Shown: positions 8,413 through 15,421 of the stretch, piece by piece
Layout: each line of letters begins with the position of its first letter
Position numbering within the stretch: the first letter of the stretch is position 1
Assembly (NCBI GenBank): GCA_027491395.1
Contig: JAOZFI010000041.1
Coordinates: 1-64,000 of the forward strand
DNA length: 64,000 bases
Source: Thermoproteota archaeon
GTDB lineage: Archaea; Korarchaeota; Korarchaeia; Korarchaeales; Korarchaeaceae
Direction: 5' to 3'
Notes under the pieces: generated by a model
Told to the model about the DNA's origin: nothing
What the model saw: the letters and a program-made list of their open reading frames with translations, nothing else
Databases searched by the model: none
Made by a program: the position numbers and the translations under genes

Positions 8413-8724
8413 TTGATAATAAAGGACATTAACAAGAGAGGAAGGAACAGGCGTCTTAAGAAGGCTAGGGTAGCTGTTAGAACACCAGGAGGTAGGACCG
8501 TCTACCATTACAGGTACAAGAAACACTCCCCCGCTAGATGCGCGAGGTGCGGGAAACCGCTGAACGCCACGCCTACAGGACCTAGGTCCGTCATGGGCAA
8601 GCTTCCCAAGAGCCAAAGGAGGCCCAACAGACCTTACGGTGGTTATCTCTGCCCCGAATGCCTCCGCGAGTTGATGCTCTCCAAGTACGTAGAGGAGGGC
8701 CTGTCCCTCCTAGCGTCCCTCTGA
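8413..8724 (+). CDS. rpl34e: Ribosomal protein eL34
   Basis: About 103 residues, a basic archaeal/eukaryotic large-subunit protein. It has the RTPGGRTVYHYRYKK segment and a zinc-type pair C-x2-C (ARCARCGKPL) matched by CPEC in GGYLCPECLRE. TTG 8413 fits the GGGGTGCT + 4 nt spacing seen at other starts; GTG 8404 of the ORF track is the alternative. The last codons and stop lie in a perfect inverted repeat described separately. Confidence 0.92.
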   Translation: MIIKDINKRGRNRRLKKARVAVRTPGGRTVYHYRYKKHSPARCARCGKPLNATPTGPRSVMGKLPKSQRRPNRPYGGYLCPECLRELMLSKYVEEGLSLLASL

Positions 8725-8753
8725 GGGACGCTAACCCCACTCGCGAGAGGGGG
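8711..8753 (+). promoter_or_regulatory. Two consecutive perfect hairpins at eL34/eL14 junction
   Basis: Bases 8711-8733 form an 11-bp perfect inverted repeat (TAGCGTCCCTC, one T, GAGGGACGCTA) that includes the eL34 stop codon. Two bases later, 8736-8753 form CCCC-A-CTC / GAG-A-GGGG, whose 3' arm is part of the Shine-Dalgarno (GGGGTG) of eL14. No T-run follows, so simple termination is unlikely. Translational control or RNA processing is an inference. Confidence 0.65.
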
Positions 8754-8761
8754 TGTCTCAT

Positions 8762-9082
8762 ATGGCAGTGATAGAGGTAGGAAGAGTCTGTAGAAAGATA
8801 GCCGGTAGGGAAGCCGGTAGGACCTGCGTAGTAGTCAAGATAATTGATGACAACTTTGTAGAGGTCACGGGGCCAAGGGAACTGACCGGGGTCAGGAGGA
8901 GGAGAGTCAACGTGAAGCACCTCGTACCCCTGCCGATAAAGCTCGACATATCGGAGGGGGCGAGTGACGAGGAGGTCCTAGAAGCCCTTAAGGAGACCGA
9001 TCTATATCAGAAGCTCCTAGAGGAGAAAGAGAAGAGGGAAAGGAAGAAGGGTAAGCCGGCTGAAGGGCTCGAGGAGTCCTGA
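8762..9082 (+). CDS. rpl14e: Ribosomal protein eL14
   Basis: A 106-residue large-subunit protein. The KOW-like core reads [20 protein letters not shown] and is followed by the [15 protein letters not shown] segment, both typical. The C-terminus is charged ([12 protein letters not shown]). ATG 8762 is used. The stop TGA overlaps the cbf5 ATG (ATGA-type junction at 9079-9084), so the two genes are coupled, an arrangement conserved in archaea. Confidence 0.93.
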   Translation: MAVIEVGRVCRKIAGREAGRTCVVVKIIDDNFVEVTGPRELTGVRRRRVNVKHLVPLPIKLDISEGASDEEVLEALKETDLYQKLLEEKEKRERKKGKPAEGLEES

Positions 9083-10074
9083 TGAGATCTTTCACCTATA
9101 CCAGAGAAGAGCTGATAGTGAAGAGCATAGCTGAACCGGGACCCTACGGGTACAGGCCCCGTGAGAGACCCCTTCCTTTTTACTTGGATAATGGAATCAT
9201 AAACCTGGACAAGCCTAGGGGACCTACTTCCCATACCGTGACCAAGCTCGTCAAGAGGATCTTGGAATACCCTGGAAAGATAGGGCACTGCGGGACCCTA
9301 GATCCCAAGGTGTCAGGGGTCCTACCCATAGTTCTGGGGAACGCCACCAAGCTGAGCAGGTTGATTGCGGGCTCCGACAAGGAGTACGTCGGAGTTCTTT
9401 ACCTGCACGGAGATGTGGACGAGGGCGAGCTGAGGGAGGCTCTGGACAAGTTCATTGGGCCCATATTTCAGAGGCCCCCGGTCAAGTCAGCTGTAAAGAG
9501 GACTCTGAGGGTGAGGAGGATCTACGAGCTGGAACTACTGGAGAGCGAGGGGCGGTTCCACCTCCTCAGGACTAGAGTGGAATCCGGGACCTACATAAGG
9601 AAGCTGTTCTTCGATATCGGGGAGTACCTTGGAGTTGGAGCCAGCATGAGGGAGTTGAGGAGGACAAGATCCGGCATCTTCAACGAGAGAGAGAGCGTGA
9701 CACTTCAAGATCTCTACGAGGCTTACATCCGGTGGAAGGATCGCGGAGAGGAGGACCGTCTTCGTGAATTGGTGCTCCCTCTCGAGGTTTCCGTGGCCCA
9801 CCTACCAAAGATAGTCGTCAAGGATAGCGCAGTAGCTTCTATCACCCATGGAGCCTCTCTGAAGGTCAAAGGAGTGAGTATGCTATCCAAAGACATAAAG
9901 AAAGGTGGTTTAGTGGCGATAATGACCCTAAAGGGTGAACTCGTGGCAATAGGGAGATCAACCATGACCTCTGAAGACATAGTCTCCTCGGAATCAGGTG
10001 TGGCTGCCACTATAGAGAGAGTCATAATGCCTAGGGACCTCTATCCTCCAATGTGGAAGAGGAAGGAGGCCTGA
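9082..10074 (+). CDS. cbf5: tRNA/rRNA pseudouridine synthase Cbf5 (dyskerin)
   Basis: A 330-residue catalytic subunit of H/ACA ribonucleoproteins; it can also make pseudouridine 55 in tRNA. The TruB-type domain carries KIGHCGTLDPKVSGVLPI with the catalytic Asp (GTLDP, near residue 75). RVESGTYIRKLFFDIG follows near 170, and a PUA RNA-binding domain occupies about 245-325. It is coupled to eL14 upstream. I did not find a convincing H/ACA guide RNA in the window. Confidence 0.96.
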   Translation: MRSFTYTREELIVKSIAEPGPYGYRPRERPLPFYLDNGIINLDKPRGPTSHTVTKLVKRILEYPGKIGHCGTLDPKVSGVLPIVLGNATKLSRLIAGSDKEYVGVLYLHGDVDEGELREALDKFIGPIFQRPPVKSAVKRTLRVRRIYELELLESEGRFHLLRTRVESGTYIRKLFFDIGEYLGVGASMRELRRTRSGIFNERESVTLQDLYEAYIRWKDRGEEDRLRELVLPLEVSVAHLPKIVVKDSAVASITHGASLKVKGVSMLSKDIKKGGLVAIMTLKGELVAIGRSTMTSEDIVSSESGVAATIERVIMPRDLYPPMWKRKEA

Positions 10075-10126
10075 CCGAGTGCGCAACTATTAAATCCCCC
10101 AATTGTAAAGTTGTTGTACGGAGGTA

Positions 10127-10214
10127 GCCGGGGTGCCCTAGCCAGGAAGGGGGCTGGCCTGGAGAGCCAGTGGCCCATTGGGCCGCGAGGGTTCAAATCC
10201 CTCCCCCGGCGCCA
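10127..10214 (+). tRNA. tRNA-Ser (GGA), CCA encoded
   Basis: The cloverleaf closes fully. Acceptor GCCGGGG pairs with CCCCGGC; the anticodon arm is CTGGC-CTGGAGA-GCCAG with anticodon GGA. A long class-II variable arm (TGGCCCATTGGGCCGCG) and T arm GAGGG-TTCAAAT-CCCTC follow. Discriminator is G, and CCA is encoded (10212-10214). A TATA-like CTATTAAATC lies about 35 bases upstream. The anticodon-independent parts are nearly identical to the intron-containing tRNA-Ser at about 40.1 kb. Confidence 0.96.
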
Positions 10215-10346
10215 CCCGTGTAATTGCCAGCTCCAACCCCCTCATTGGAATCGGAGCCGTCTCGCCACTCTCCTCACCTGAACCGTCGGAGGAGCAAAAT
10301 ATTATATTACACTCAAGACCCCAAGTTCCGAAAGAGGGGTGAGGAA

Positions 10347-10799
10347 TTGTCGGAAACTGCGGAGCTGAGGAGAATAGTAAGGCTTCTCAACACAACCCTA
10401 GACGGTACTAAGCAGGTGCTTATCTCCCTTACAAATGTCAAGGGAATAAGCTTCGTTCTAGCTAAAGTGATCCTTATGAAGGCCGGTATTCCACCGAACA
10501 AGCTTCTCGGGGAGCTTACTGACGAGGAACTGGAGAAGATAGAGGATGTGGTCAACAATCCCGATAAGTACGGCATACCTTGGTGGATGATGAACCGGCA
10601 GAAGGACCCTAAGACCAACGAGTCCAGAATCCTGATAGGAGATGACGTATCTTGGATCATGACACAGGACATCAATTTGATGAAGAAGATAAGGAGCTGG
10701 AAGGGAATAAGACATGAGCTTGGCCTCAAAGTGAGAGGACAGAGGACCAAGACCACCGGAAGGGTTGGGAGGACCGTAGGATATCAGAGGAAGAAGTGA
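10347..10799 (+). CDS. rps13: Ribosomal protein uS13
   Basis: A 150-residue small-subunit head protein that contacts uL5 and P-site tRNA. Signature segments are RRIVRLLNTTLDGTKQV, KGIRHELGLKVRGQRTK and the C-terminal TGRVGRTVGYQRKK. TTG 10347 follows GGGGTGAGGAA and gives the normal archaeal length. The ORF-track start at 10224 would add 41 residues that look non-coding. A TATA-like aaaatattatatt at about 10297-10309 may drive this S13-S4-S11-RNA polymerase unit. Confidence 0.95.
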   Translation: MSETAELRRIVRLLNTTLDGTKQVLISLTNVKGISFVLAKVILMKAGIPPNKLLGELTDEELEKIEDVVNNPDKYGIPWWMMNRQKDPKTNESRILIGDDVSWIMTQDINLMKKIRSWKGIRHELGLKVRGQRTKTTGRVGRTVGYQRKK

Positions 10800-10810
10800 G
10801 GTGATACCTG

Positions 10811-11317
10811 ATGGGGGATCCGAAGAAGCCGAGGAAGAAATATGAGAGGCCCTACAAGCCCTGGGATAGACGAGTCCTCGAGGAGACAAACAGGCTAGCT
10901 GGCTACTATGGACTGAGAAATAAGAGAGAGCTCTGGAGGATGAGCTATCTCGCCAAGAAGTACAGGAGGATTGCCAGAGAGCTACTGGCAGCTCCAGAGG
11001 AGGAGAGGGTGAAGGTCGAGCCCATAATAAGGAAGCTCCAGAAGCTCGGGATAGTCGGAGAGGACGCCACCTTGGATGACCTCCTCGATCTGACGGTCGA
11101 TCAGTTCTTGGAGAGGAGGCTCCAGACAATTGTCTGGAAGAAGGGCTTCGCGAAAACTCCCTACATGGCGAGGCAGCTGATAACTCACGGTCACATTAGG
11201 ATCAATGGAAGGAGGATAAAGCAGCCAGGTTACCTAGTAGCTCTGGAAGAGGAGGAGACCATAGAATGCACTCATCCCGCATGTTTAGAGGAGCAGCCTG
11301 AGCAGAAGGCCGAATGA
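10811..11317 (+). CDS. rps4: Ribosomal protein uS4
   Basis: A 168-residue primary 16S rRNA-binding protein. The S4 RNA-binding domain lies around residues 100-150 (FLERRLQTIVWKKGFAKTPYMARQLITHGHIRINGRR), the archaeal form. ATG 10811 follows TGAGGTGAT; the uS13 stop is the first three bases of that string. The order uS13-uS4-uS11 is universal in archaea. Confidence 0.96.
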   Translation: MGDPKKPRKKYERPYKPWDRRVLEETNRLAGYYGLRNKRELWRMSYLAKKYRRIARELLAAPEEERVKVEPIIRKLQKLGIVGEDATLDDLLDLTVDQFLERRLQTIVWKKGFAKTPYMARQLITHGHIRINGRRIKQPGYLVALEEEETIECTHPACLEEQPEQKAE

Positions 11318-11332
11318 TAAGGAGGTGATCTC

Positions 11333-11731
11333 ATGTCTACGCAGAAGAAGGGCAAGATCGGTGTGGCACACATCTACTCCTCCTTCAACGATACCATAGT
11401 CCACATCACCGATATAACCGGTGCAGAGACCTTGGCTAGGTACTCCGGCGGTATGTTCGTCGACGCCGACAGGCTCGAGGGGTCGCCATACGCGGCCCTC
11501 AAGGCGGCGATGGCCGCCGCCAAGGAGGCCCAGAAGAAGGGTGTAACCCATCTCATAGTCAAGGTCAGAGCTCCTGGCGGGATAAAGAGCAGGATCCCGG
11601 GACCCGGGGCCACGGCGGCAATAAGAGGACTCTCTAGATCGGGTCTCATACTCATCAGGGTTGAGGACGTCACGCCCATACCTCATGATGGGTGCAGGAG
11701 GCCCCACGGTAGGAGAGGGAGGAGGGTCTGA
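11333..11731 (+). CDS. rps11: Ribosomal protein uS11
   Basis: A 132-residue platform protein of the small subunit. It shows [21 protein letters not shown] at the N-terminus and the C-terminal [20 protein letters not shown], which is the highly conserved tail. ATG follows AAGGAGGTGATCTC. It is followed not by rpoD, as usual in archaea, but by an unrecognised 328-aa gene. Confidence 0.96.
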   Translation: MSTQKKGKIGVAHIYSSFNDTIVHITDITGAETLARYSGGMFVDADRLEGSPYAALKAAMAAAKEAQKKGVTHLIVKVRAPGGIKSRIPGPGATAAIRGLSRSGLILIRVEDVTPIPHDGCRRPHGRRGRRV

Positions 11732-11783
11732 TCCCTCTCAAACTTTTATTCCCGTGCACCCCAATTAGGATGAGGTAACCCTC

Positions 11784-12770
11784 GTGCCGGGGGATAACTT
11801 AGAGGAGATAGAGCCCCTGCTCAGCTGGTACGAGAAAGGGGCGGATTCCGTTAAGGTGGTCTCGCTTGGCCTAGATGGGCGTACTGTTCTCCTCGATATC
11901 AGGGGTAAGAAAAATATACGGCTACTAGTCGCACTGTACGATCCATCCTCGGATGGTAATTTCTCCATGTGGCTGAGGGATCTAATAGAATCTCATAAAA
12001 GGGCAGGAATAGAGTTCAATCGAGTGGAGGTCTGGACCTTATCGGAGATTGCGGAGGAGTTACTAGCGGAATCCGGAAAGCTTGATGGCATAGAAATAAC
12101 GGTAAGATATCTCTCAGAGATCGAGTCGCCTCTACCCTCTACGATCACCATTCCCTCTCCGGAGGAGCGAGCGACCATTATGAGAACGAGTAGACCCTCC
12201 TTCAGGAAGGAGAAGAGCAGAACTATTGTCATGGTCAAGGAGAAGGAAGAGCGCGGTGTTAAGTACGCGGAGCCCGATCAGAGCAGGGATGACAGCTTAA
12301 CTGCAATTCTGAACGAGATAAAGAGGACCATAGATCAGTCGATGAAGTCCATTGTGGAGGAGGTGAGGAAGGGTAACGAGATAGATCTCCTCAATAAGAT
12401 ACACGAGTTGGAGAAGAGAGTGGAACTCTTGGAGGCGATGATAAGGCTGCTAGGACAGCAGGGAACCATCAATCTACAACCAGCTGGCTGGGTGATGAGG
12501 AACAGCGTCCTGCCCAAGCTGGAACCCACCGAGATCGAGAATGAGTATAGGAGAGAGCAACCGACCGGAGCTGAGGCTGTTAGAACGAGAGAGGAGGAGA
12601 GGGCGGAATCCACCCCCGGAGACAGCCATCAAGTTAATATTCCATCCGCTCAAGAGAGCGGTGGATCCGAGGAATTCCCGACCACGGGATCCGAGGACAT
12701 ACTTGAAGAGATATTAAGCAACCCGTGGGTCGAGATCCTCAGGAGGAAGGGTGAAGGCGTTGAGGGCTAG
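11784..12770 (+). CDS. Unrecognised 328-aa coiled-coil protein in the RNA polymerase operon
   Basis: I do not recognise this family. GTG 11784 follows TGAGGTAAC. A TATA-like caaacttttatt at 11739-11750 could give it its own promoter. Residues 1-110 look like an alpha/beta domain (KVVSLGLDGRTVLLDIRG). A Pro/Ser/charged linker follows at 115-170. Residues 170-225 read as an amphipathic coiled coil (NKIHELEKRVELLEAMIRLL). The C-terminal 100 residues are acidic and low-complexity, ending in a short helix (EEILSNPWVEILRRKG). No signal peptide or membrane segment is seen. It sits between rps11 and rpo3 and overlaps rpo3, which suggests a transcription- or translation-linked role; that is inference. 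Confidence 0.8.
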   Translation: MPGDNLEEIEPLLSWYEKGADSVKVVSLGLDGRTVLLDIRGKKNIRLLVALYDPSSDGNFSMWLRDLIESHKRAGIEFNRVEVWTLSEIAEELLAESGKLDGIEITVRYLSEIESPLPSTITIPSPEERATIMRTSRPSFRKEKSRTIVMVKEKEERGVKYAEPDQSRDDSLTAILNEIKRTIDQSMKSIVEEVRKGNEIDLLNKIHELEKRVELLEAMIRLLGQQGTINLQPAGWVMRNSVLPKLEPTEIENEYRREQPTGAEAVRTREEERAESTPGDSHQVNIPSAQESGGSEEFPTTGSEDILEEILSNPWVEILRRKGEGVEG

Positions 12771-13524
12771 GATCGTAAAACTTACTGATGATGAGGCCGT
12801 TATAGTGGTGGAGGAGGCTAAGCCGCCCTTGGTGAATGCCCTGAGGAGGGCCATAATATCGGAGATACCCATATTCGCCGTAGACGAGGTGATATTCTTC
12901 GAGAACTCGACCCCTTTCTTCGATGAATACATTGCTCACAGGCTAGCCATGGTCCCGCTGAAGACAAATCTGGATGTAGTCAGGGCGGATCCAGAGAGGA
13001 CGGTCGTCCTCGAGCTAGTCAGGGAAGCCAAGGAAGACGTTGAAACCGTTTACTCAGGCGAACTCAAGTCATCGGATCCTCTAATCGTTCCAGCCAACGA
13101 GAGGATCCCTATAATCAAGATGAGGCAGGGTCAGAGGATAAGGCTCCAGGCGGTGGCCAGGCTGGGTAAGGGGAAGGATCACTCGAAGTGGCAGCCAGCC
13201 GTTGCTGTCGGCTACAGTTACATGCCCGTGTACGAACTGAGCAAGGACCTGCTCAAGGAGTGCGACCTCTCGAAGTGCGATGAGTGCATGAAGAAGAAGA
13301 GGAAGAAAGTCTTGGTGGATTACCCGGTTCTCTGTGAGGGATGCTTGGAAGCCTTGAAGAGATGCAGACTGGACAACCCCGATAAGGTCGTCAGGAAGTG
13401 GGATGACTCTAGGATAATTCTGAGGTACGAGACCACCGGCGCCTTGTCAGCGCAGGAGGTCTTCTTAGAGGCTATAAACCAGCTCAAGCTCAAGTTAAAC
13501 GAATTTTTAGAGAGGCTTGGATGA
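12760..13524 (+). CDS. rpo3: DNA-directed RNA polymerase subunit Rpo3 (RpoD)
   Basis: About 254 residues, the alpha/RPB3-like assembly subunit. The dimerisation domain contains PLVNALRRAIISEIP and the family motif around ALRRAIISEIPIFAVDEV. A Cys-rich insert (about residues 168-202, CDLSKCDECM and VLCEGCLEALKRC) matches the ferredoxin-like iron-sulphur domain of some archaeal Rpo3 proteins. TTG 12760 follows AGGGTGAA by 4 nt; GTG 12751 is possible. It overlaps the upstream unknown gene. Confidence 0.95.
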   Translation: MRARIVKLTDDEAVIVVEEAKPPLVNALRRAIISEIPIFAVDEVIFFENSTPFFDEYIAHRLAMVPLKTNLDVVRADPERTVVLELVREAKEDVETVYSGELKSSDPLIVPANERIPIIKMRQGQRIRLQAVARLGKGKDHSKWQPAVAVGYSYMPVYELSKDLLKECDLSKCDECMKKKRKKVLVDYPVLCEGCLEALKRCRLDNPDKVVRKWDDSRIILRYETTGALSAQEVFLEAINQLKLKLNEFLERLG

Positions 13525-13565
13525 TTAAGCTTTAATAGGAGAATACCCTTAAGGGAAGATTGGAA

Positions 13566-13655
13566 GCGGGGGTAGCCAAGCCAGGTCCAAGGCGCCCGCT
13601 TGAGGGGCGGGTGGGCGTCAGGCCCGCGTGGGTTCAAATCCCACCCCCCGCACCA
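13566..13655 (+). tRNA. tRNA-Leu (GAG), CCA encoded
   Basis: Class-II tRNA. Acceptor GCGGGGG pairs with CCCCCGC; the anticodon arm is CCCGC-TTGAGGG-GCGGG with anticodon GAG. It has a long variable arm, T arm GTGGG-TTCAAAT-CCCAC, discriminator A and encoded CCA. A TATA-like TTAAGCTTTAATAG at 13526-13539 lies about 30 bases upstream. It separates rpo3 from eL18. Confidence 0.96.
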
Positions 13656-13706
13656 TGCATCTTTATTAAAGCCGGCAATGCCCCCCTATGTGAGAGGAGG
13701 ATAGAA

Positions 13707-14069
13707 GTGAAGCCCACGGGACCGACGAACCCAAGGTTGATAAGGATGATAAACAGGCTTGAGAAGGCCTCTAGGGTTAACAACGCCCCAATCTGGAGGG
13801 TCGTCGCGGAGAAGCTCCGGAGGCCAACTAGGGCTAGGATAGAGGTTAATCTCTGGAAGATAGACAAGTACTCGGAGGGAGCGGCGGTGATCATAGTGCC
13901 TGGAAAGGTCCTAGGTGAGGGGGAGATCACGAAACCCGTTATCGTGGCCGCAGCCAACTTCTCGTCCGTAGCAAAGAGGAAGATCGAGGAGGCCGGTGGG
14001 AAGGCCTATCTGCTCGATGAATACGTGGAGGAGAACCCCAAGGGCTCGAACACAAGGATAGTCATGTGA
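13707..14069 (+). CDS. rpl18e: Ribosomal protein eL18
   Basis: A 120-residue large-subunit protein. It shows TNPRLIRMINRLEKASR at the N-terminus and the VVPGKVLGEGEITKPV-type loop near residue 70, then AANFSSVAKRKIEEAGG. GTG 13707 follows GAGAGGAGGAT and gives the normal archaeal length. The track start at 13560 runs through the tRNA-Leu gene and is rejected. Confidence 0.94.
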   Translation: MKPTGPTNPRLIRMINRLEKASRVNNAPIWRVVAEKLRRPTRARIEVNLWKIDKYSEGAAVIIVPGKVLGEGEITKPVIVAAANFSSVAKRKIEEAGGKAYLLDEYVEENPKGSNTRIVM

Positions 14070-14078
14070 GGTGGTTGG

Positions 14079-14570
14079 ATGAAGTACGACTTGGTGGTGG
14101 ACGCTGAGGGGAAGATCCTCGGTAGGATGGCCTCCTACGTGGCTAAGGAATTGTTGAAGGGTAAGAGGGTGGCCATAGTCAATGCCGAGAAGGCAGTAAT
14201 CACGGGCAATCCCCAAACGATACTGAAAAAGTACCTGACTAGGAGGTCCATTCAGAGTACTATACACCCTAGGAAGTCGCCGGTACAGCCGAGGACTCCG
14301 GACAGAATAGTTTGGAAGACCGTCAGGGGCATGCTCCCCATGAAGAAGGCCAAGGGCAGGGAGGCCCTGAGGAGACTAAGGGTTTTCATAGGGGTCCCTG
14401 AGGAGCTGGCCGATGTGGAGAAGGACGTTGGCCTCAAGGAGGACGAGAGGACATACATTAAATATACGGTACAGTCACTCAAACCGAAGAAGACCAAGGG
14501 TTATGTGACCGTGCTCTGGCTGGCTAAACAGCTGGGTTGGAAGGGGGTAAAGTATGTCGAGCAGGAGTAA
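14079..14570 (+). CDS. rpl13: Ribosomal protein uL13
   Basis: A 163-residue large-subunit protein. It begins with DLVVDAEGKILGRMASYVAK, the uL13 opening. VNAEKAVITGNP follows near residue 35, then the RIVWKTVRGMLPMKKAKGREALRRLRVF core, all typical. The 3' end overlaps uS9 by 17 bases, so the genes are translationally coupled, as in other archaea. Confidence 0.95.
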   Translation: MKYDLVVDAEGKILGRMASYVAKELLKGKRVAIVNAEKAVITGNPQTILKKYLTRRSIQSTIHPRKSPVQPRTPDRIVWKTVRGMLPMKKAKGREALRRLRVFIGVPEELADVEKDVGLKEDERTYIKYTVQSLKPKKTKGYVTVLWLAKQLGWKGVKYVEQE

Positions 14571-14979
14571 GCGTAATGGCGTTCTCGCTCTCGCTTCATC
14601 TAGGAGGAAGACCGCTAGGGCGATGGCCGTCATAAGGAAGGGAAGTGGAAGGCTTTACATAAACGGATTTCCGGTCGAGGTATATGCTCCGAACGAGTTC
14701 GTCAGGATGAAGATACTGGAGCCCCTCTGGCTTGCGAAGGACTACGTCTCCGACATTGACATCTACGTGAGGGTCAAGGGAGGAGGGTTCATGGCCCAAG
14801 CGGATGCCGTCAGGATGGCCGTGGGAAGGGCTCTCGTGGAGTACACCGGCAGTGAGCATCTCAAAGAGCTGTTCAAGGAGTACGACCGGACTATACTCAA
14901 GGGAGATCCTAGACAGACGGAGCCTAAGAAGTATGGCGGCAGGAGCGCTAGGGCGAGGTTCCAGAAGTCTTATAGGTAA
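14554..14979 (+). CDS. rps9: Ribosomal protein uS9
   Basis: A 141-residue small-subunit protein whose C-terminal tail (SARARFQKSYR) reaches the P-site tRNA. It shows ASSRRKTARAMAVIRKGSG at the N-terminus and GGGFMAQADAVRMAVGRALV in the core. ATG 14554 lies within uL13. In many archaea rpoN and rpoK follow; here the next gene is aIF5A and no short zinc-containing RpoN frame is visible in the gap. Confidence 0.95.
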   Translation: MSSRSKRNGVLALASSRRKTARAMAVIRKGSGRLYINGFPVEVYAPNEFVRMKILEPLWLAKDYVSDIDIYVRVKGGGFMAQADAVRMAVGRALVEYTGSEHLKELFKEYDRTILKGDPRQTEPKKYGGRSARARFQKSYR

Positions 14980-15011
14980 CCTTTCTCATCCCCTTTATGG
15001 AGGGATAAGCC

Positions 15012-15416
15012 TTGTCCGTTACCCGAGGTAGTGCTGGAGAGCTTAAGAAGGGCAGTTACGTCGTTCTAGATGGTGAACCTTGCGAGGTCCTCAGCGTGTC
15101 CAAGTCCAAGCCTGGGAAGCACGGAGCCGCTAAGGTGAGGATAGAGGCCAGGGGAATCTTCGACGGGACCAGAAGGTCCAAGATATTCCCAGCTGATGCC
15201 TTGGTGGAGATCCCCATAGTGGATAAGAAGACGGCGCAGGTGACTAGCGTCTACGGGAACACCGTCCAGCTGATGGATCTGAGCAGCTACGACATGTTTG
15301 AGCTTCCCATGCCCGACGATCCCGATCTGGCCTCCAAGCTGCAGCCGGGCGTAGAAGTCGAGTACTGGGAGTCCATGGGCAAGAGGAAGATCGTTAGGAT
15401 AAGGGGCGGCGGTTAG
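15012..15416 (+). CDS. eif5a: Translation factor aIF5A (hypusine-containing)
   Basis: A 134-residue factor that relieves ribosome stalling. The N-terminal KOW-like domain carries the hypusine loop KPGKHGAAK, with the modified lysine at about residue 36. The C-terminal OB fold is present (VDKKTAQVTSVYGNTVQLMD). TTG 15012 follows GGAGGGAT. The leader can form a short ATCCC/GGGAT stem. Deoxyhypusine synthase is not in this window. Confidence 0.96.
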   Translation: MSVTRGSAGELKKGSYVVLDGEPCEVLSVSKSKPGKHGAAKVRIEARGIFDGTRRSKIFPADALVEIPIVDKKTAQVTSVYGNTVQLMDLSSYDMFELPMPDDPDLASKLQPGVEVEYWESMGKRKIVRIRGGG

Positions 15417-15421
15417 GAGGA

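Noticed and set aside
10224-10346. N-terminal extension of uS13 in the ORF track
   Set aside because: The 41 extra residues overlap the promoter region and have no family match; TTG 10347 has a Shine-Dalgarno.
10458-11129. 223-aa minus-strand ORF
   Set aside because: Antisense to uS13 and uS4; low-complexity Ser/Pro/Arg sequence.
13560-13706. N-terminal extension of eL18 in the ORF track
   Set aside because: The extension runs through the complete tRNA-Leu gene; GTG 13707 gives the family length.
14980-15011. Possible rpoN/rpoK genes after uS9
   Set aside because: Many archaea have them here, but the gap is only 32 bases and no zinc-type short frame is present.
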